Origin: Gammaproteobacteria bacterium | GTDB lineage: Bacteria > Pseudomonadota > Gammaproteobacteria > Acidiferrobacterales > Sulfurifustaceae | NCBI GenBank assembly: GCA_029863005.1 | Contig: JAOTWF010000018.1 | Coordinates: forward strand, 1-38,473 | Direction: 5' to 3' | DNA: 38,473 nt | In this document: positions 9,519 through 17,662 of the stretch, piece after piece | Position numbering within the stretch: position 1 is the first letter of the stretch | How the letters are laid out: every line of letters begins with the position of its first letter | Position numbers and translations under genes: made by a program | The notes under the pieces: generated by a model | What the model was told of the DNA's origin: nothing | What the model saw: only the letters and a program-made list of their open reading frames with translations | The model's database searches: none

Positions 9519-9719
9519 ATGCAAGCAAAGACACTAGCCAGGAAGTGGTTGCCGCTGGCTTTGCTCGAGCATCTTAAGCCATTGCTGGGAAGAGCTGTGC
9601 AATGGACCCTCGGTAAGGCAGCAGGACATCCGTCCCCAACTGCAGTTGGTGCGAGAATTTCCAATGCGATCCACGGTGACATGCTCGATGAGTTCGAGCG
9701 GGTTCACCTCGAAGAGTAG
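9519..9719 (+). CDS. Small hypothetical protein
   Basis: A 66-residue frame starting at ATG 3 bases after the upstream stop. The N-terminal half is basic and amphipathic (ARKWLPLALLEHLKPLLGRA), resembling the membrane-proximal N-terminus of some sugar methyltransferases. The C-terminal part is acidic (DEFERVHLEE). It has no recognisable domain. It fills the otherwise unexplained space before the TIGR04325 gene and has a coding-like composition, but it could be the remnant of a longer, broken gene. It is not in the same frame as its downstream neighbour. Confidence 0.4.
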   Translation: MQAKTLARKWLPLALLEHLKPLLGRAVQWTLGKAAGHPSPTAVGARISNAIHGDMLDEFERVHLEE

Positions 9720-9745
9720 ATTTCATCAAAGTAAGGTGGGGGAAA

Positions 9746-10555
9746 TTGGGAAGATTACGAGACTGGCTGCCGCCGGAGGTGATCCGGCTCGGGCTGAATT
9801 GGTCAGGCCATGGGGTGTACTTCAAGGGGCAGTACGTTTCATGGGAGGAAGCCTCTCGTCATGCGCAAGGGTATGACGCCGATGCCATCGCTAAACGAGT
9901 ATTGCAAGCAACGCTCGCCGTGCGAGAAGGCCGTGCCGCATTCGAGCGAGATGGTGTCCTGTTTGCCGAGCCAGATTATCCCTATCCCCTGCTAGCTGCC
10001 CTGATGCGCGGGGCGGCCCTGGCCACTGGGCGCCTCGACGTGCTGGATTTCGGCGGGGCCCTGGGTAGTACCTATTTCCAGTGTCGCCCTTGGTTGTACG
10101 GCTTACCGTCGCTGCACTGGCGCGTGGTCGAACAGCCCCATTTCGTAACGCTTGGACGGGATCGAGTTGCGGACGGAACGGTAGAGTTTGTGGAACGGAT
10201 TGAGGACTGTGCCGCCGGCGGCGCGCCGAATGTGGCGGTTATATCCGGCGTCCTGCAGTATGTGCCCAACCCTGCGGATATTATTGACCGTATTGCCGCC
10301 TTGAAGCCAAGCCTGATGATCATTGACAGAACACCGGTTATTGCAGGCGGGCAAGATGTTATTTCTGTGCAAGTGGTACCGGAGCGCATCGTGCGGTCAA
10401 GTTACCCGATTAGATTATTTGCGCAGCACAGCCTCACAGGATTGGTGGGGAGGGAATATCGACTCGTTTCAGAATTTCGAGCTGTGGATGGGGTGCTTGG
10501 CGGATTATCGCGCCGGGTAGAGTTCAAAGGTTTCATTTTCGAACGCAGGACATGA
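9746..10555 (+). CDS. TIGR04325-family putative methyltransferase
   Basis: The 269-residue protein matches what I know of the TIGR04325 (LIC12133-type) family found in polysaccharide clusters. It has an N-terminal segment FKGQYVSWEEASRHAQGYDADAI, then a SAM-binding-like LDVLDFGGALGSTYFQCRPWL, and WRVVEQPHFV. The start is TTG at 9746, preceded by a G-rich AAGGTGGGGG; it keeps the expected N-terminus. The function is a predicted sugar or lipid-linked intermediate methylation; no substrate is known. The TGA stop overlaps the next start (ATGA), so the next gene is translationally coupled. Confidence 0.78.
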   Translation: MGRLRDWLPPEVIRLGLNWSGHGVYFKGQYVSWEEASRHAQGYDADAIAKRVLQATLAVREGRAAFERDGVLFAEPDYPYPLLAALMRGAALATGRLDVLDFGGALGSTYFQCRPWLYGLPSLHWRVVEQPHFVTLGRDRVADGTVEFVERIEDCAAGGAPNVAVISGVLQYVPNPADIIDRIAALKPSLMIIDRTPVIAGGQDVISVQVVPERIVRSSYPIRLFAQHSLTGLVGREYRLVSEFRAVDGVLGGLSRRVEFKGFIFERRT

Positions 10556-11493
10556 TGGCGCTATTTCGACAATTGAGACGCTGGGTCAGGCTATATGCTC
10601 GGAGTTTGCTCACTCTGCCCGATGATTTGACCGAGGCGAAGATACTTACCGCCAAGGCGTTGATCAACCAGATCGCTGAGCGGGGCCTGCTGCTGGATAT
10701 CCAGGAGGCAGAGTTCAGGGTTTTTTCCCAGTTTGGAGAGGATGGCATCCTGCAGTATCTGATTCGGCAGGCGCGAATTCACAAGGAACTTCACACCTTC
10801 GTCGAATTCGGTGTGGAGAGTTACACGGAGGCCAACACTCGGTTCCTGCTCGTAAATGACAATTGGCGCGGGCTTATTATGGATGGGGACTCCGATAACA
10901 TCGCTAAGGTCAAGGAAAGTCCAATCTACTGGCGCCATGGGCTGATCGCCGTGGCCGCATTCATCAACGCGGACAACATTAACCAACTGATCGGGGACGC
11001 TGGATTAAGAGGTGAGATTGGCATTCTGTCCATAGACATCGATGGCAATGACTATTGGGTGTGGGATCGCATCACCATTGTCAATCCCAGTATAGTGGTT
11101 GCCGAATATAACAGCGTGTTCGGTCCACGCCATGCGGTGACAGTACCTTACGACCCTACCTTCGTGCGCGGAAAGGCCCACTACTCCAATCTCTATTGGG
11201 GCTGCTCGCTTAAGGCACTAGAAATATTGGGAGACAGGAAGGGATACGCCCTAGTGGGTTCCAACAGCGCCGGAAACAACGCCTTTTTTGTCCGCCGCGA
11301 CTGCATCTATGGATTAAGACCACTCAAAGCCGAAGAAGCATACGTTGAATCACAGTTTCGCGAATCTCGTGAGCGCACGGGTGAGTTGACATTTCTGCGG
11401 GGAGCTGACCGACTAAATGAAATCAAAGATCTAGATGTGTGTGATGTTTTGACGGGAAAGATCGTAAAAATCAGGGACATTCCGAATATCTAG
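10552..11493 (+). CDS. FkbM-like putative methyltransferase
   Basis: A 313-residue protein with a diverged Rossmann-like motif: SQFGEDGILQYLI, then TFVEFGVESYTEANTRFLL and GLIMDGDSDN. Later come GILSIDIDGNDYWVWD and PSIVVAEYNSVFGP, which line up with the FkbM 'KIDIDG' and 'IE' segments. Related proteins occur in polysaccharide clusters and are usually annotated as hypothetical or FkbM-domain. The start overlaps the previous stop by four bases (ATGA); a second ATG follows at once. Methyl transfer is inference from fold signatures; the acceptor is unknown. Confidence 0.65.
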   Translation: MMALFRQLRRWVRLYARSLLTLPDDLTEAKILTAKALINQIAERGLLLDIQEAEFRVFSQFGEDGILQYLIRQARIHKELHTFVEFGVESYTEANTRFLLVNDNWRGLIMDGDSDNIAKVKESPIYWRHGLIAVAAFINADNINQLIGDAGLRGEIGILSIDIDGNDYWVWDRITIVNPSIVVAEYNSVFGPRHAVTVPYDPTFVRGKAHYSNLYWGCSLKALEILGDRKGYALVGSNSAGNNAFFVRRDCIYGLRPLKAEEAYVESQFRESRERTGELTFLRGADRLNEIKDLDVCDVLTGKIVKIRDIPNI

Positions 11494-11507
11494 TCAGGAG
11501 AAACAAG

Positions 11508-11921
11508 ATGGGAATTGAGGTCATAGAGCATAAGGGCGTTCGGTATGCCGAGATTATCTGGGCCGTTACCCGGGTGGAAAATACAAAGTTTTTCTCGCCG
11601 GCGGAGTCGTCGTTTCAATTCGGCTTGTTGGCGCATCGCGCCGGGTACCACGAAGCGCCCCATTATCACAAGGAATTTTCACGCACGGTGACCGATTTGC
11701 AGCAGATGTTTGTGGTGCAACGCGGCGTCGTTGGTGTCAAGCTCTATGACGATGAAGGGCGATTGCTGCGCGAAGTTATATTAAAGACAGGTGACGCCAT
11801 CGTTCTGATTCACGGGGCGCACGCGATACGCGTTATCGAAGATATGCAGTGCATCAGTGTGAAACAGGGACCTTTTCTGGGAGATGCATTCGACAAGATC
11901 GTCGTGGAAGTGAAGGAATGA
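11508..11921 (+). CDS. Cupin-domain protein
   Basis: A single-domain cupin of 137 residues. The cupin metal or active-site histidines are visible as H52 and H54 (APHYHK), with H102 and H105 (IHGAHAI) in the second motif; the barrel glycine pattern is QRGVVGVKLYDDEG. A good Shine-Dalgarno (CAGGAGAAACAAG) precedes the ATG. Its stop overlaps the start of the DegT aminotransferase (ATGA), pointing to a linked function. Small cupins next to DegT enzymes can be 3,4-ketoisomerases (FdtA/QdtA type) or epimerases. This one is not a clear member of either family, so the reaction is left open. Confidence 0.72.
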   Translation: MGIEVIEHKGVRYAEIIWAVTRVENTKFFSPAESSFQFGLLAHRAGYHEAPHYHKEFSRTVTDLQQMFVVQRGVVGVKLYDDEGRLLREVILKTGDAIVLIHGAHAIRVIEDMQCISVKQGPFLGDAFDKIVVEVKE

Positions 11922-13054
11922 TTCCGGTATTCGAGCCTGTGATCGGCGAGGAGGAGATCACCAACGTAGTTACCGCGTTGCGTCGCGGGGAGCTTTCTGG
12001 GACGTTTGGTCATTTCCTTGAAAGTTTCGAGAACGAATTTGCGAAGTACTGTGGTTGCCGATATGGTGTTGCCGTAACCAGCGGCACAACCGCGCTTCAT
12101 TTAGCGGTAGCAGCCGCTGGCATCGGACCGGGTGATGAGGTGCTGATAAGTTCAAGCACGAATATTGCTACTGCACTTGCGGTTGTTCACAACAATGCAA
12201 CCCCAATTCCAGTCGATTCCGAACGCGAGACATGGAATCTCAACATCGATTTGGTCGAGTCACTCATTACGCCGCGCACCAAGGCGATTATCCCAGTACA
12301 TCTTTTCGGACACCCCGTTGACATGGACCGACTAATGGAAATCGCCAGGAAGCACAACCTGTCCGTTATTGAGGATTGTGCCCAGTCGCACGGTGCAACT
12401 TGCCGCGGCCGGATGACCGGAAGTTTCGGTGACCTCGCCTGTTTCAGCTTTTACGCTAACAAGATTATCACCACAGGTGAGGGCGGTATGATCGTCACAA
12501 ATAGCGATACGCTCGCCGAGCGACTTAGGCTTCTACGAAATCTCGCCTTCACCGTGCCGCGCTTCCGCCATGAAGTGGCGGGATATAATTTCAGGATGAC
12601 GGGCTATCAGGCGGCGATGGGTTTGGCGCAATTGGGCAGGATCGATAAGATTCTTGCCGAGAAGCGCCGCGTGTCCAAGATTTACAATAAGTACCTTGAA
12701 GATGTTCCGGGACTGCATCTGCCAGTAGAGTTGGATTGGGCATATAACGTATATTGGATGTATGCACTTGTAATTGAGCCAGAATTCGGTATTACGCGCG
12801 ATCAGCTGGCGGCGTATCTGCATTCGAAGGGTGTCGACACACGAACCTTCTTCTGCCCGATGAACCAGCAGCCATGCCTAACGTCATTACCGGGATTTAA
12901 GGCAGTGCCATGCCCGGTTGCTGATTCACTGTGGCTCTCAGGATTGTATCTTCCTTCAACTTACACTCTGAGCGATGACACGATCAGGGACGTATGTGAA
13001 CTGATCCGGGAAGCCTACGCTACCCAAGGCGGCAAGAGTAGCTCATGCGCGTAG
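11918..13054 (+). CDS. DegT/DnrJ/EryC1/StrS sugar aminotransferase (perosamine-synthase-like)
   Basis: PLP-dependent aminotransferase acting on a nucleotide-linked keto-sugar. The 378 residues include SGTTAL (55-60), the PLP-nitrogen aspartate in IEDCAQSHGA (D153), and the Schiff-base lysine K182 in FYANKIITTGEGG. Segments such as ITPRTKAIIPVHLFG, NFRMTGYQAAMGLAQL and FFCPMNQQP resemble GDP-perosamine synthases. That would fit the GDP-4-keto-6-deoxymannose made by Gmd in this cluster, but a 3-aminotransferase acting after a ketoisomerase is also possible given the overlapping cupin. The start at 11918 is chosen because the homologous N-terminus begins there and it overlaps the cupin stop. Confidence 0.88.
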   Translation: MIPVFEPVIGEEEITNVVTALRRGELSGTFGHFLESFENEFAKYCGCRYGVAVTSGTTALHLAVAAAGIGPGDEVLISSSTNIATALAVVHNNATPIPVDSERETWNLNIDLVESLITPRTKAIIPVHLFGHPVDMDRLMEIARKHNLSVIEDCAQSHGATCRGRMTGSFGDLACFSFYANKIITTGEGGMIVTNSDTLAERLRLLRNLAFTVPRFRHEVAGYNFRMTGYQAAMGLAQLGRIDKILAEKRRVSKIYNKYLEDVPGLHLPVELDWAYNVYWMYALVIEPEFGITRDQLAAYLHSKGVDTRTFFCPMNQQPCLTSLPGFKAVPCPVADSLWLSGLYLPSTYTLSDDTIRDVCELIREAYATQGGKSSSCA

Positions 13055-14238
13055 GTGTGTGTCTGGGGGATTTTGTCCCCGAGGTAGGCGGGGGATACAC
13101 ATTTGTATCTCAGATCTTTGACGCTTTCCTGAAGCTGGCACATGTTAGTTCTCATCAGTTCGTGGTGTTTTGTAATTCAGAACACGTCAAATCGCTTCAA
13201 GCCGGTTGTGAAAATCCGATGCTGGAATTCTGCGGAGTTCCAGAGAAGGGTTTTGTCGAAACTGCGATTAGCGCCCTTAAACATTACTCACCACTGTTTG
13301 CCTATCTGTACAAGCGAGGGAGCCGATTTGAGCGGGCAGCTTCGGAAAGGCATGTCGAGTTCGTCTGGTTCGTCGGAGGAGGTGTTTACGATACGCCAGA
13401 GATCCCATACATCGCCACTGTTTGGGATGTCCAACACCTAACACATCCCTGGTTCCCGGAAGTCTCGTCAGAAGGGCGTTGGGATTACCGGGAACTCATG
13501 CATAAGCGATTTCTGAGAAGAGCAGCCTACGTAATCACAGGTACGCGGACGGGGGCCGAGCAACTCGGCTGGTATTACCAAGTGCCTGAGGACCGGATTA
13601 GGATTCTCCCCCACCCAACACCATTGCTCACTGCTGAAAGAGTTTACTCCAAGCCGGCCTGCGCCAACAGGTTGGGCGGCAAGAAATTCATTTTCTATCC
13701 TGCGCAGTTCTGGCCGCACAAGAATCATGTAAACCTGCTCCATGCATTGAAGCTACTTCACGATCGGTATGATCTCGACGTCAACCTTGTGTTTACTGGC
13801 TCAGATAAAAACAACTCGGACCATGTGAAATCCGTCGTGGGTGAGCTGGGATTGGCATCCCAGATTCATATACTTGGATTTGTAGGTACGGATGAACTGG
13901 TCTGGTTGTACAGGAATGCTGTGGCTCTAGTTTATCCATCGTTCTCGGGCCCGGAGAATTTGCCCCCTTTGGAGGCATTTTCCCTCGGATGCCCTGTCGT
14001 GATTTCCGATTATCCGGGAGCGCGCGAACAGCTGGGGGATGCGGCGGTTTTCTTTGATCCCCATAGTCCGGAGAAGATGGCCGACGCAGTGAAATACTTG
14101 CTTGATAATCCGGACCTGAAGCAGGATCTGATCAAGAAGGGCTACGAACGTGCTGTTCGCTGGACTGCAGAGGACTTTGTCGAAGGCGTGTTTTCCATGT
14201 TTGATGAGTTCGAACCGGTAAGACGCTGTTGGAGTTGA
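13045..14238 (+). CDS. Glycosyltransferase family 1/4 (GT-B fold)
   Basis: GT-B enzyme of 397 residues that likely adds one sugar to the repeat unit. The N-terminus has the glycine-rich VGVCLGDFVPEVGGGYTF. The C-terminal nucleotide-sugar-binding domain has FYPAQFWPHKNHVNLLHAL, IHILGFVGTDELVWLYRNA and the EX7E-type motif PENLPPLEAFSLGCPVV. The start overlaps the aminotransferase stop by 10 bases, extending the coupled run. After its stop the cluster is interrupted by an AT-rich gap. The sugar donor cannot be read from sequence. Confidence 0.9.
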   Translation: MRVGVCLGDFVPEVGGGYTFVSQIFDAFLKLAHVSSHQFVVFCNSEHVKSLQAGCENPMLEFCGVPEKGFVETAISALKHYSPLFAYLYKRGSRFERAASERHVEFVWFVGGGVYDTPEIPYIATVWDVQHLTHPWFPEVSSEGRWDYRELMHKRFLRRAAYVITGTRTGAEQLGWYYQVPEDRIRILPHPTPLLTAERVYSKPACANRLGGKKFIFYPAQFWPHKNHVNLLHALKLLHDRYDLDVNLVFTGSDKNNSDHVKSVVGELGLASQIHILGFVGTDELVWLYRNAVALVYPSFSGPENLPPLEAFSLGCPVVISDYPGAREQLGDAAVFFDPHSPEKMADAVKYLLDNPDLKQDLIKKGYERAVRWTAEDFVEGVFSMFDEFEPVRRCWS

Positions 14239-14725
14239 TTGTCGCGAGGATCGATAACATTACGACTCGATGAGAATATAATTGCGGTATCGAACTTGAA
14301 TAAATACAGTTCAAAACGGCGGTGTGGTTTATCTTTCTATATATCTCTTGAATCTAGGTTATGTAATTTACTATGGGATAATAATTTCGAGGATTTCCCT
14401 GACGCTTGACCCCGTTTATTGTAGTGTGCCTGTTGTACTCATGGTTGTGTTTGTGTTTGCATTCTTTTGTGAGAGCACGCGTTATCCCTGGTTCGGCATC
14501 TTGTTCTGGGTTATGGTTGATGGATTATCGAATTCTTGGGAGCGGAATAATCGATATAATGATTAGCAGCCGGCGATGACTTACAGAAAGCCCAATATAT
14601 TCTTTTGTGTATAGATTTAGGCACATAATTATTATATTCGTGGCGCATGGTTCCTATAATTTGGATCAATACCTAATACAACCTCGCCGAGATTGGAAAA
14701 AGCTAGTTTGCCAGGAATCGAATTG
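14239..14725 (+). other. AT-rich junction without a convincing gene
   Basis: This 487-base stretch separates the coupled cupin/aminotransferase/GT run from the QuiNAc module. It is clearly richer in A and T than either flank. The longest plus-strand frame (GTG at 14324 to 14566, 80 residues) encodes two hydrophobic segments but has no family hallmarks and no good ribosome-binding site, so I do not call it as a gene. A TATAAT box lies near the 3' end. It may be a recombination scar or a remnant of a lost gene. Confidence 0.6.
14632..14660 (+). promoter_or_regulatory. Candidate sigma-70 promoter for the glycosyltransferase-wbpVL module
   Basis: A perfect -10 hexamer TATAAT (14655-14660) is preceded at 17 bases by TTATAT (14632-14637), a weak -35. 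Transcription would start near 14667, about 59 bases before the GTG of the glycosyltransferase. The placement in the only sizeable gap of the cluster supports it, but the surrounding AT-richness raises the chance of a random match. Confidence 0.35.
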
Positions 14726-15487
14726 GTGAAAATATCCATTATTACTGTTTGCTATAACAGTGAAGTAACTATTGAAAACACTCTCCGATCAGTCGCTACT
14801 CAAACCTATCCTTATATAGAGCATATAATCATCGACGCCCAGTCAAGTGATGGGACAATGGATATTGTCAATCACTATAGAGCTCGGCTTACGCATGTTG
14901 TCTCTGAGCCGGATCGTGGAATGTACGACGCCATGAACAAGGGACTTAATCTTGCCACGGGTGATGTAATTGGGTTCTTGAATTCTGACGATGTGTTTGC
15001 AGACAATACCGTTTTGGAACAGGTTGCCGAGGCCTTTAGTAAAAAGGGTGTTGATGCTTGTTATGCAGATCTGGTCTATGTCGACAAAGAGAATATGACC
15101 AAGGTGACCCGGTACTGGAAATCACGTCCCTACGAGGATGGGCTTTTTGAGAAAGGTTGGATGCCTGCGCATCCAACATTCTACGCTCGGCGTTGGGTGT
15201 ATGAAAAATACGGCAAATATGATCTTGCCTACCGTAGACAGTCGGATTTTGAGCTTACGTTGCGTTTTCTAGCGGTGCATAAGATAAACACGATCTACAT
15301 CCCTAAAGTTCTCGTCAGGATGCGCAGCGGAGGCGCCTCGCGGGGAGTGTGGCATATTCTTGAAGGAAACATCGAAGCCTATCGCGCATGCCGGAAGCAC
15401 TCTCTTAATGTTACCCCTCTTTTCATTGCAAAAAAGATTATTTCACGTGTTCCGCAGTTCTTTCGCCGTCAGCACAGCGAAGCTTAA
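14726..15487 (+). CDS. Glycosyltransferase family 2
   Basis: GT-A glycosyltransferase of about 253 residues. The core begins ISIITVCYNSEVTIENTLRSV, then HIIIDAQSSDGTMDIV, the acceptor-facing SEPDRGMYDAMNKGL, and the metal-binding FLNSDDVFAD; RRQSDFELTLRFL supplies later conserved acidic residues. I chose GTG at 14726 because AGGA at 14713-14716 sits 9 bases upstream and the family core starts immediately; a TTG at 14693 would add 11 residues. It is the first gene of the module that continues with wbpV- and wbpL-like genes and may add the second sugar to the lipid-linked first sugar (inference). Confidence 0.88.
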   Translation: MKISIITVCYNSEVTIENTLRSVATQTYPYIEHIIIDAQSSDGTMDIVNHYRARLTHVVSEPDRGMYDAMNKGLNLATGDVIGFLNSDDVFADNTVLEQVAEAFSKKGVDACYADLVYVDKENMTKVTRYWKSRPYEDGLFEKGWMPAHPTFYARRWVYEKYGKYDLAYRRQSDFELTLRFLAVHKINTIYIPKVLVRMRSGGASRGVWHILEGNIEAYRACRKHSLNVTPLFIAKKIISRVPQFFRRQHSEA

Positions 15488-15490
15488 CAA

Positions 15491-16504
15491 TTGATGACCA
15501 ATGTATTTAGAAACAAGTCTGTCCTGATCACAGGAGCGACGGGATTTATTGGAAGGAATCTTATAAAGCGATTGTTGGAACAAGGCGCGGCCGTCTATGC
15601 GCTTGTCCGGAGTGTCGCCAGAGCCAGAAAGATATGGCATGAAGAGGAGGTACGTCTTCTAGAAGGTGATCTGACACGAACTCCGGCGTGGTGCGATAAT
15701 GTAGCCATTGATACTGTTTTTCACCTTGCGGGAATGGCGCATGATCATTCTGGGAGTGAAAGCGCATCGGAAACACTCCACCGATCCATAACAGTCGAAG
15801 GCACGAAAAATCTCCTGAAATTGGTCGGCGGGATAGCAGCTAAGCGGATCGTATTTGCCAGCAGCGTAAAGGCCATGGGGGAGGATACCGGATCTGACTG
15901 CCTCGACGAGTCGAGCCCCAACAGGCCTGGCTCAGCTTACGGGCGCGCCAAGCTGGAAGCTGAAGGGCTAGTGCTGTCTGCGGGCAAGAGATACGGAATG
16001 CACGTGTGCAATTTACGCCTGTCCATGGTGATCGGGCCTGACAGCAAGGGAAATTTGCCACGCATGATAAAAGCCATCGATAAGGGAAGATTTCCTCCTT
16101 TACCAGACATAAAAAACAGGCGTTCACTGGTACACGTGGAAGATGTCGTAGAGGCCTTGCTGCTTGCTGCAGAAAAGTCCGAGGCCAGTGGAGAAACGCT
16201 TATTGTCTCGGATGGAAATACTTATTCTACCAGGGAGATCTACACAAGCATTTGCCAGGCACTTGGTAAACGAATCCCTGGATGGTCGATACCTGTGGGG
16301 GCGCTGACTGCACTGGCAAAACTTGGAGATGTCATTGGTCGTCTGAGAGGGAAGCGTTTTATTCTGAACTCGGATACGCTGGTCAAGCTTACCGGCTCAG
16401 CGTGTTACCGATCTGACAAAATAGTGCATCTCTTGGGCTTTCAGCCCTCGCGTAACCTGCAGAACTCACTTCCAGAAATAATCGCGGAATACAGAGGCGA
16501 CTGA
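15491..16504 (+). CDS. wbpV: NAD-dependent epimerase/reductase, WbpV-like (UDP-QuiNAc-forming 4-reductase)
   Basis: Extended short-chain dehydrogenase of 337 residues. Seen: NAD-binding loop VLITGATGFIGRNLI, FHLAGMAHDH, the catalytic SSVKAMGE serine segment, and AYGRAK with Y150 and K154. In Pseudomonas aeruginosa O6 and in rhizobia, WbpV-type enzymes reduce UDP-2-acetamido-2,6-dideoxy-4-keto-hexose to UDP-N-acetylquinovosamine. The same three-gene set (wbpV, wbpL, wbpM) is present here in the same order, which supports that role over UDP-glucose 4-epimerase, a common automatic label. The start is ATG at 15491, 3 bases after the upstream stop. The substrate is inferred from context. Confidence 0.8.
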   Translation: MMTNVFRNKSVLITGATGFIGRNLIKRLLEQGAAVYALVRSVARARKIWHEEEVRLLEGDLTRTPAWCDNVAIDTVFHLAGMAHDHSGSESASETLHRSITVEGTKNLLKLVGGIAAKRIVFASSVKAMGEDTGSDCLDESSPNRPGSAYGRAKLEAEGLVLSAGKRYGMHVCNLRLSMVIGPDSKGNLPRMIKAIDKGRFPPLPDIKNRRSLVHVEDVVEALLLAAEKSEASGETLIVSDGNTYSTREIYTSICQALGKRIPGWSIPVGALTALAKLGDVIGRLRGKRFILNSDTLVKLTGSACYRSDKIVHLLGFQPSRNLQNSLPEIIAEYRGD

Positions 16505-16512
16505 ACAGGCAG

Positions 16513-17529
16513 ATGAGCATCGTGATCCTGGCAATGTCGTTCATCGTATCTGCGCTTCTTACTTCTTTATTTTGTCGTCCGACCTTCAGGTGGAAGATTC
16601 TTGATCATCCCAATGAACGTTCGCTACATCACATTCCTGTTCCCCGCAGCGGCGGCTTGGCTATTTTAACGGCCGTTCTATTAGCGGCTTTGGTCGTTGG
16701 AATTTCCGGATCGCCGGATGTATCCATGATCTGGATTGGTATTGGCATCATGGCAGTTGCTATTATCTCTTTTCTGGATGATCGCGCGACAGTTCACCCT
16801 TTTTTACGCCTGATTATTCACGTCATTGTGGGGAGCGTGCTAGTTTACGCTGGATTATTGATACCCTCGCTGGAGTTACCCTTCTTCTCATGGAACTGGT
16901 CGGAGCCAATTGCTGTAATCATTTCGATTCTGTTCATCGTCTGGATGATCAATCTGTATAACTTTATGGACGGCATGGATGGGTTCGCGGCGGGTATGGC
17001 AGTAAGCGGTTTTGGATTTATCGCGCTCTTGGGATGGCTATCAGGCGATTCCCGGTTTGCACAGGTCAATCTGATTATTGCCGCCGCGTCTTTAGGTTTC
17101 CTTATTTTCAATTATCCGCCCGCACGAATATTTATGGGTGATGTGGGATCGTCCACCTTGGGATTCATGGCGGCAGCTTTATCTTTGTGGGGCGTTCGAA
17201 CGGGTCTCTACCCTTTCTGGGCAGCTGTGCTGATTTTTTCACCATTTATTGCCGACGCCACAGTGACCTTGATACGACGAATACTGAAGGGGGAAAAGTT
17301 CTGGAAACCGCACAAGACGCATTATTACCAGCGACTGGTACAAGCAGGGTGGGGGCACCACAAAACATTGGTCGCCGAGTACGGCATCATGCTCGCATGC
17401 GGCATTTCGGCGCTCGTGAGTGTTGATGCATCAGCAACTGTACAAGTTGTGGTGCTCTCAGTCTGGGTTATTTTTTATATTCTATTTTTCGCGTGGATCA
17501 CACGCTTCGCCTCCAAGCAGCATTCCTGA
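16513..17529 (+). CDS. wbpL: Undecaprenyl-phosphate sugar-1-phosphate transferase, WbpL-like
   Basis: Polytopic inner-membrane enzyme of the MraY/WecA family (GT family 4) that starts repeat-unit assembly by moving an N-acetylhexosamine-1-phosphate to undecaprenyl phosphate. The 338 residues have about ten hydrophobic segments. Hallmarks seen are SFLDDRATVHPFLRL with the DD pair, NLYNFMDGMDGFAAG, IFMGDVGSSTLGF, and the cytoplasmic HKTHYYQRLVQAGWGHHK. The GRSGG-like segment near the start is PRSGGLAIL. Adjacency to wbpV and wbpM suggests UDP-QuiNAc (or UDP-FucNAc) as donor. Good family certainty; donor by inference. Confidence 0.9.
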   Translation: MSIVILAMSFIVSALLTSLFCRPTFRWKILDHPNERSLHHIPVPRSGGLAILTAVLLAALVVGISGSPDVSMIWIGIGIMAVAIISFLDDRATVHPFLRLIIHVIVGSVLVYAGLLIPSLELPFFSWNWSEPIAVIISILFIVWMINLYNFMDGMDGFAAGMAVSGFGFIALLGWLSGDSRFAQVNLIIAAASLGFLIFNYPPARIFMGDVGSSTLGFMAAALSLWGVRTGLYPFWAAVLIFSPFIADATVTLIRRILKGEKFWKPHKTHYYQRLVQAGWGHHKTLVAEYGIMLACGISALVSVDASATVQVVVLSVWVIFYILFFAWITRFASKQHS

Positions 17530-17662
17530 GATATCATTACCAGGATTACCATATTTTCCAGAAATGCATATTCAAACAACCAGGTAAAGAATTATGTATT
17601 TCGCTATACTATTTATCAACTCTAATGCATGACGAAGGAATATATCGATAAAGAATGGACGA

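Noticed and set aside
9519-10555. Possible frameshift joining the 66-residue frame to the TIGR04325 gene
   Set aside because: The downstream gene already has a full family-like N-terminus with its own ribosome-binding site, and the two frames end and begin with a 26-base gap rather than at a run that would suggest slippage.
14324-14566. 80-residue hydrophobic frame with two possible membrane segments
   Set aside because: GTG start without a ribosome-binding site, AT-driven hydrophobicity and no family features; described as part of the junction rather than as a gene.
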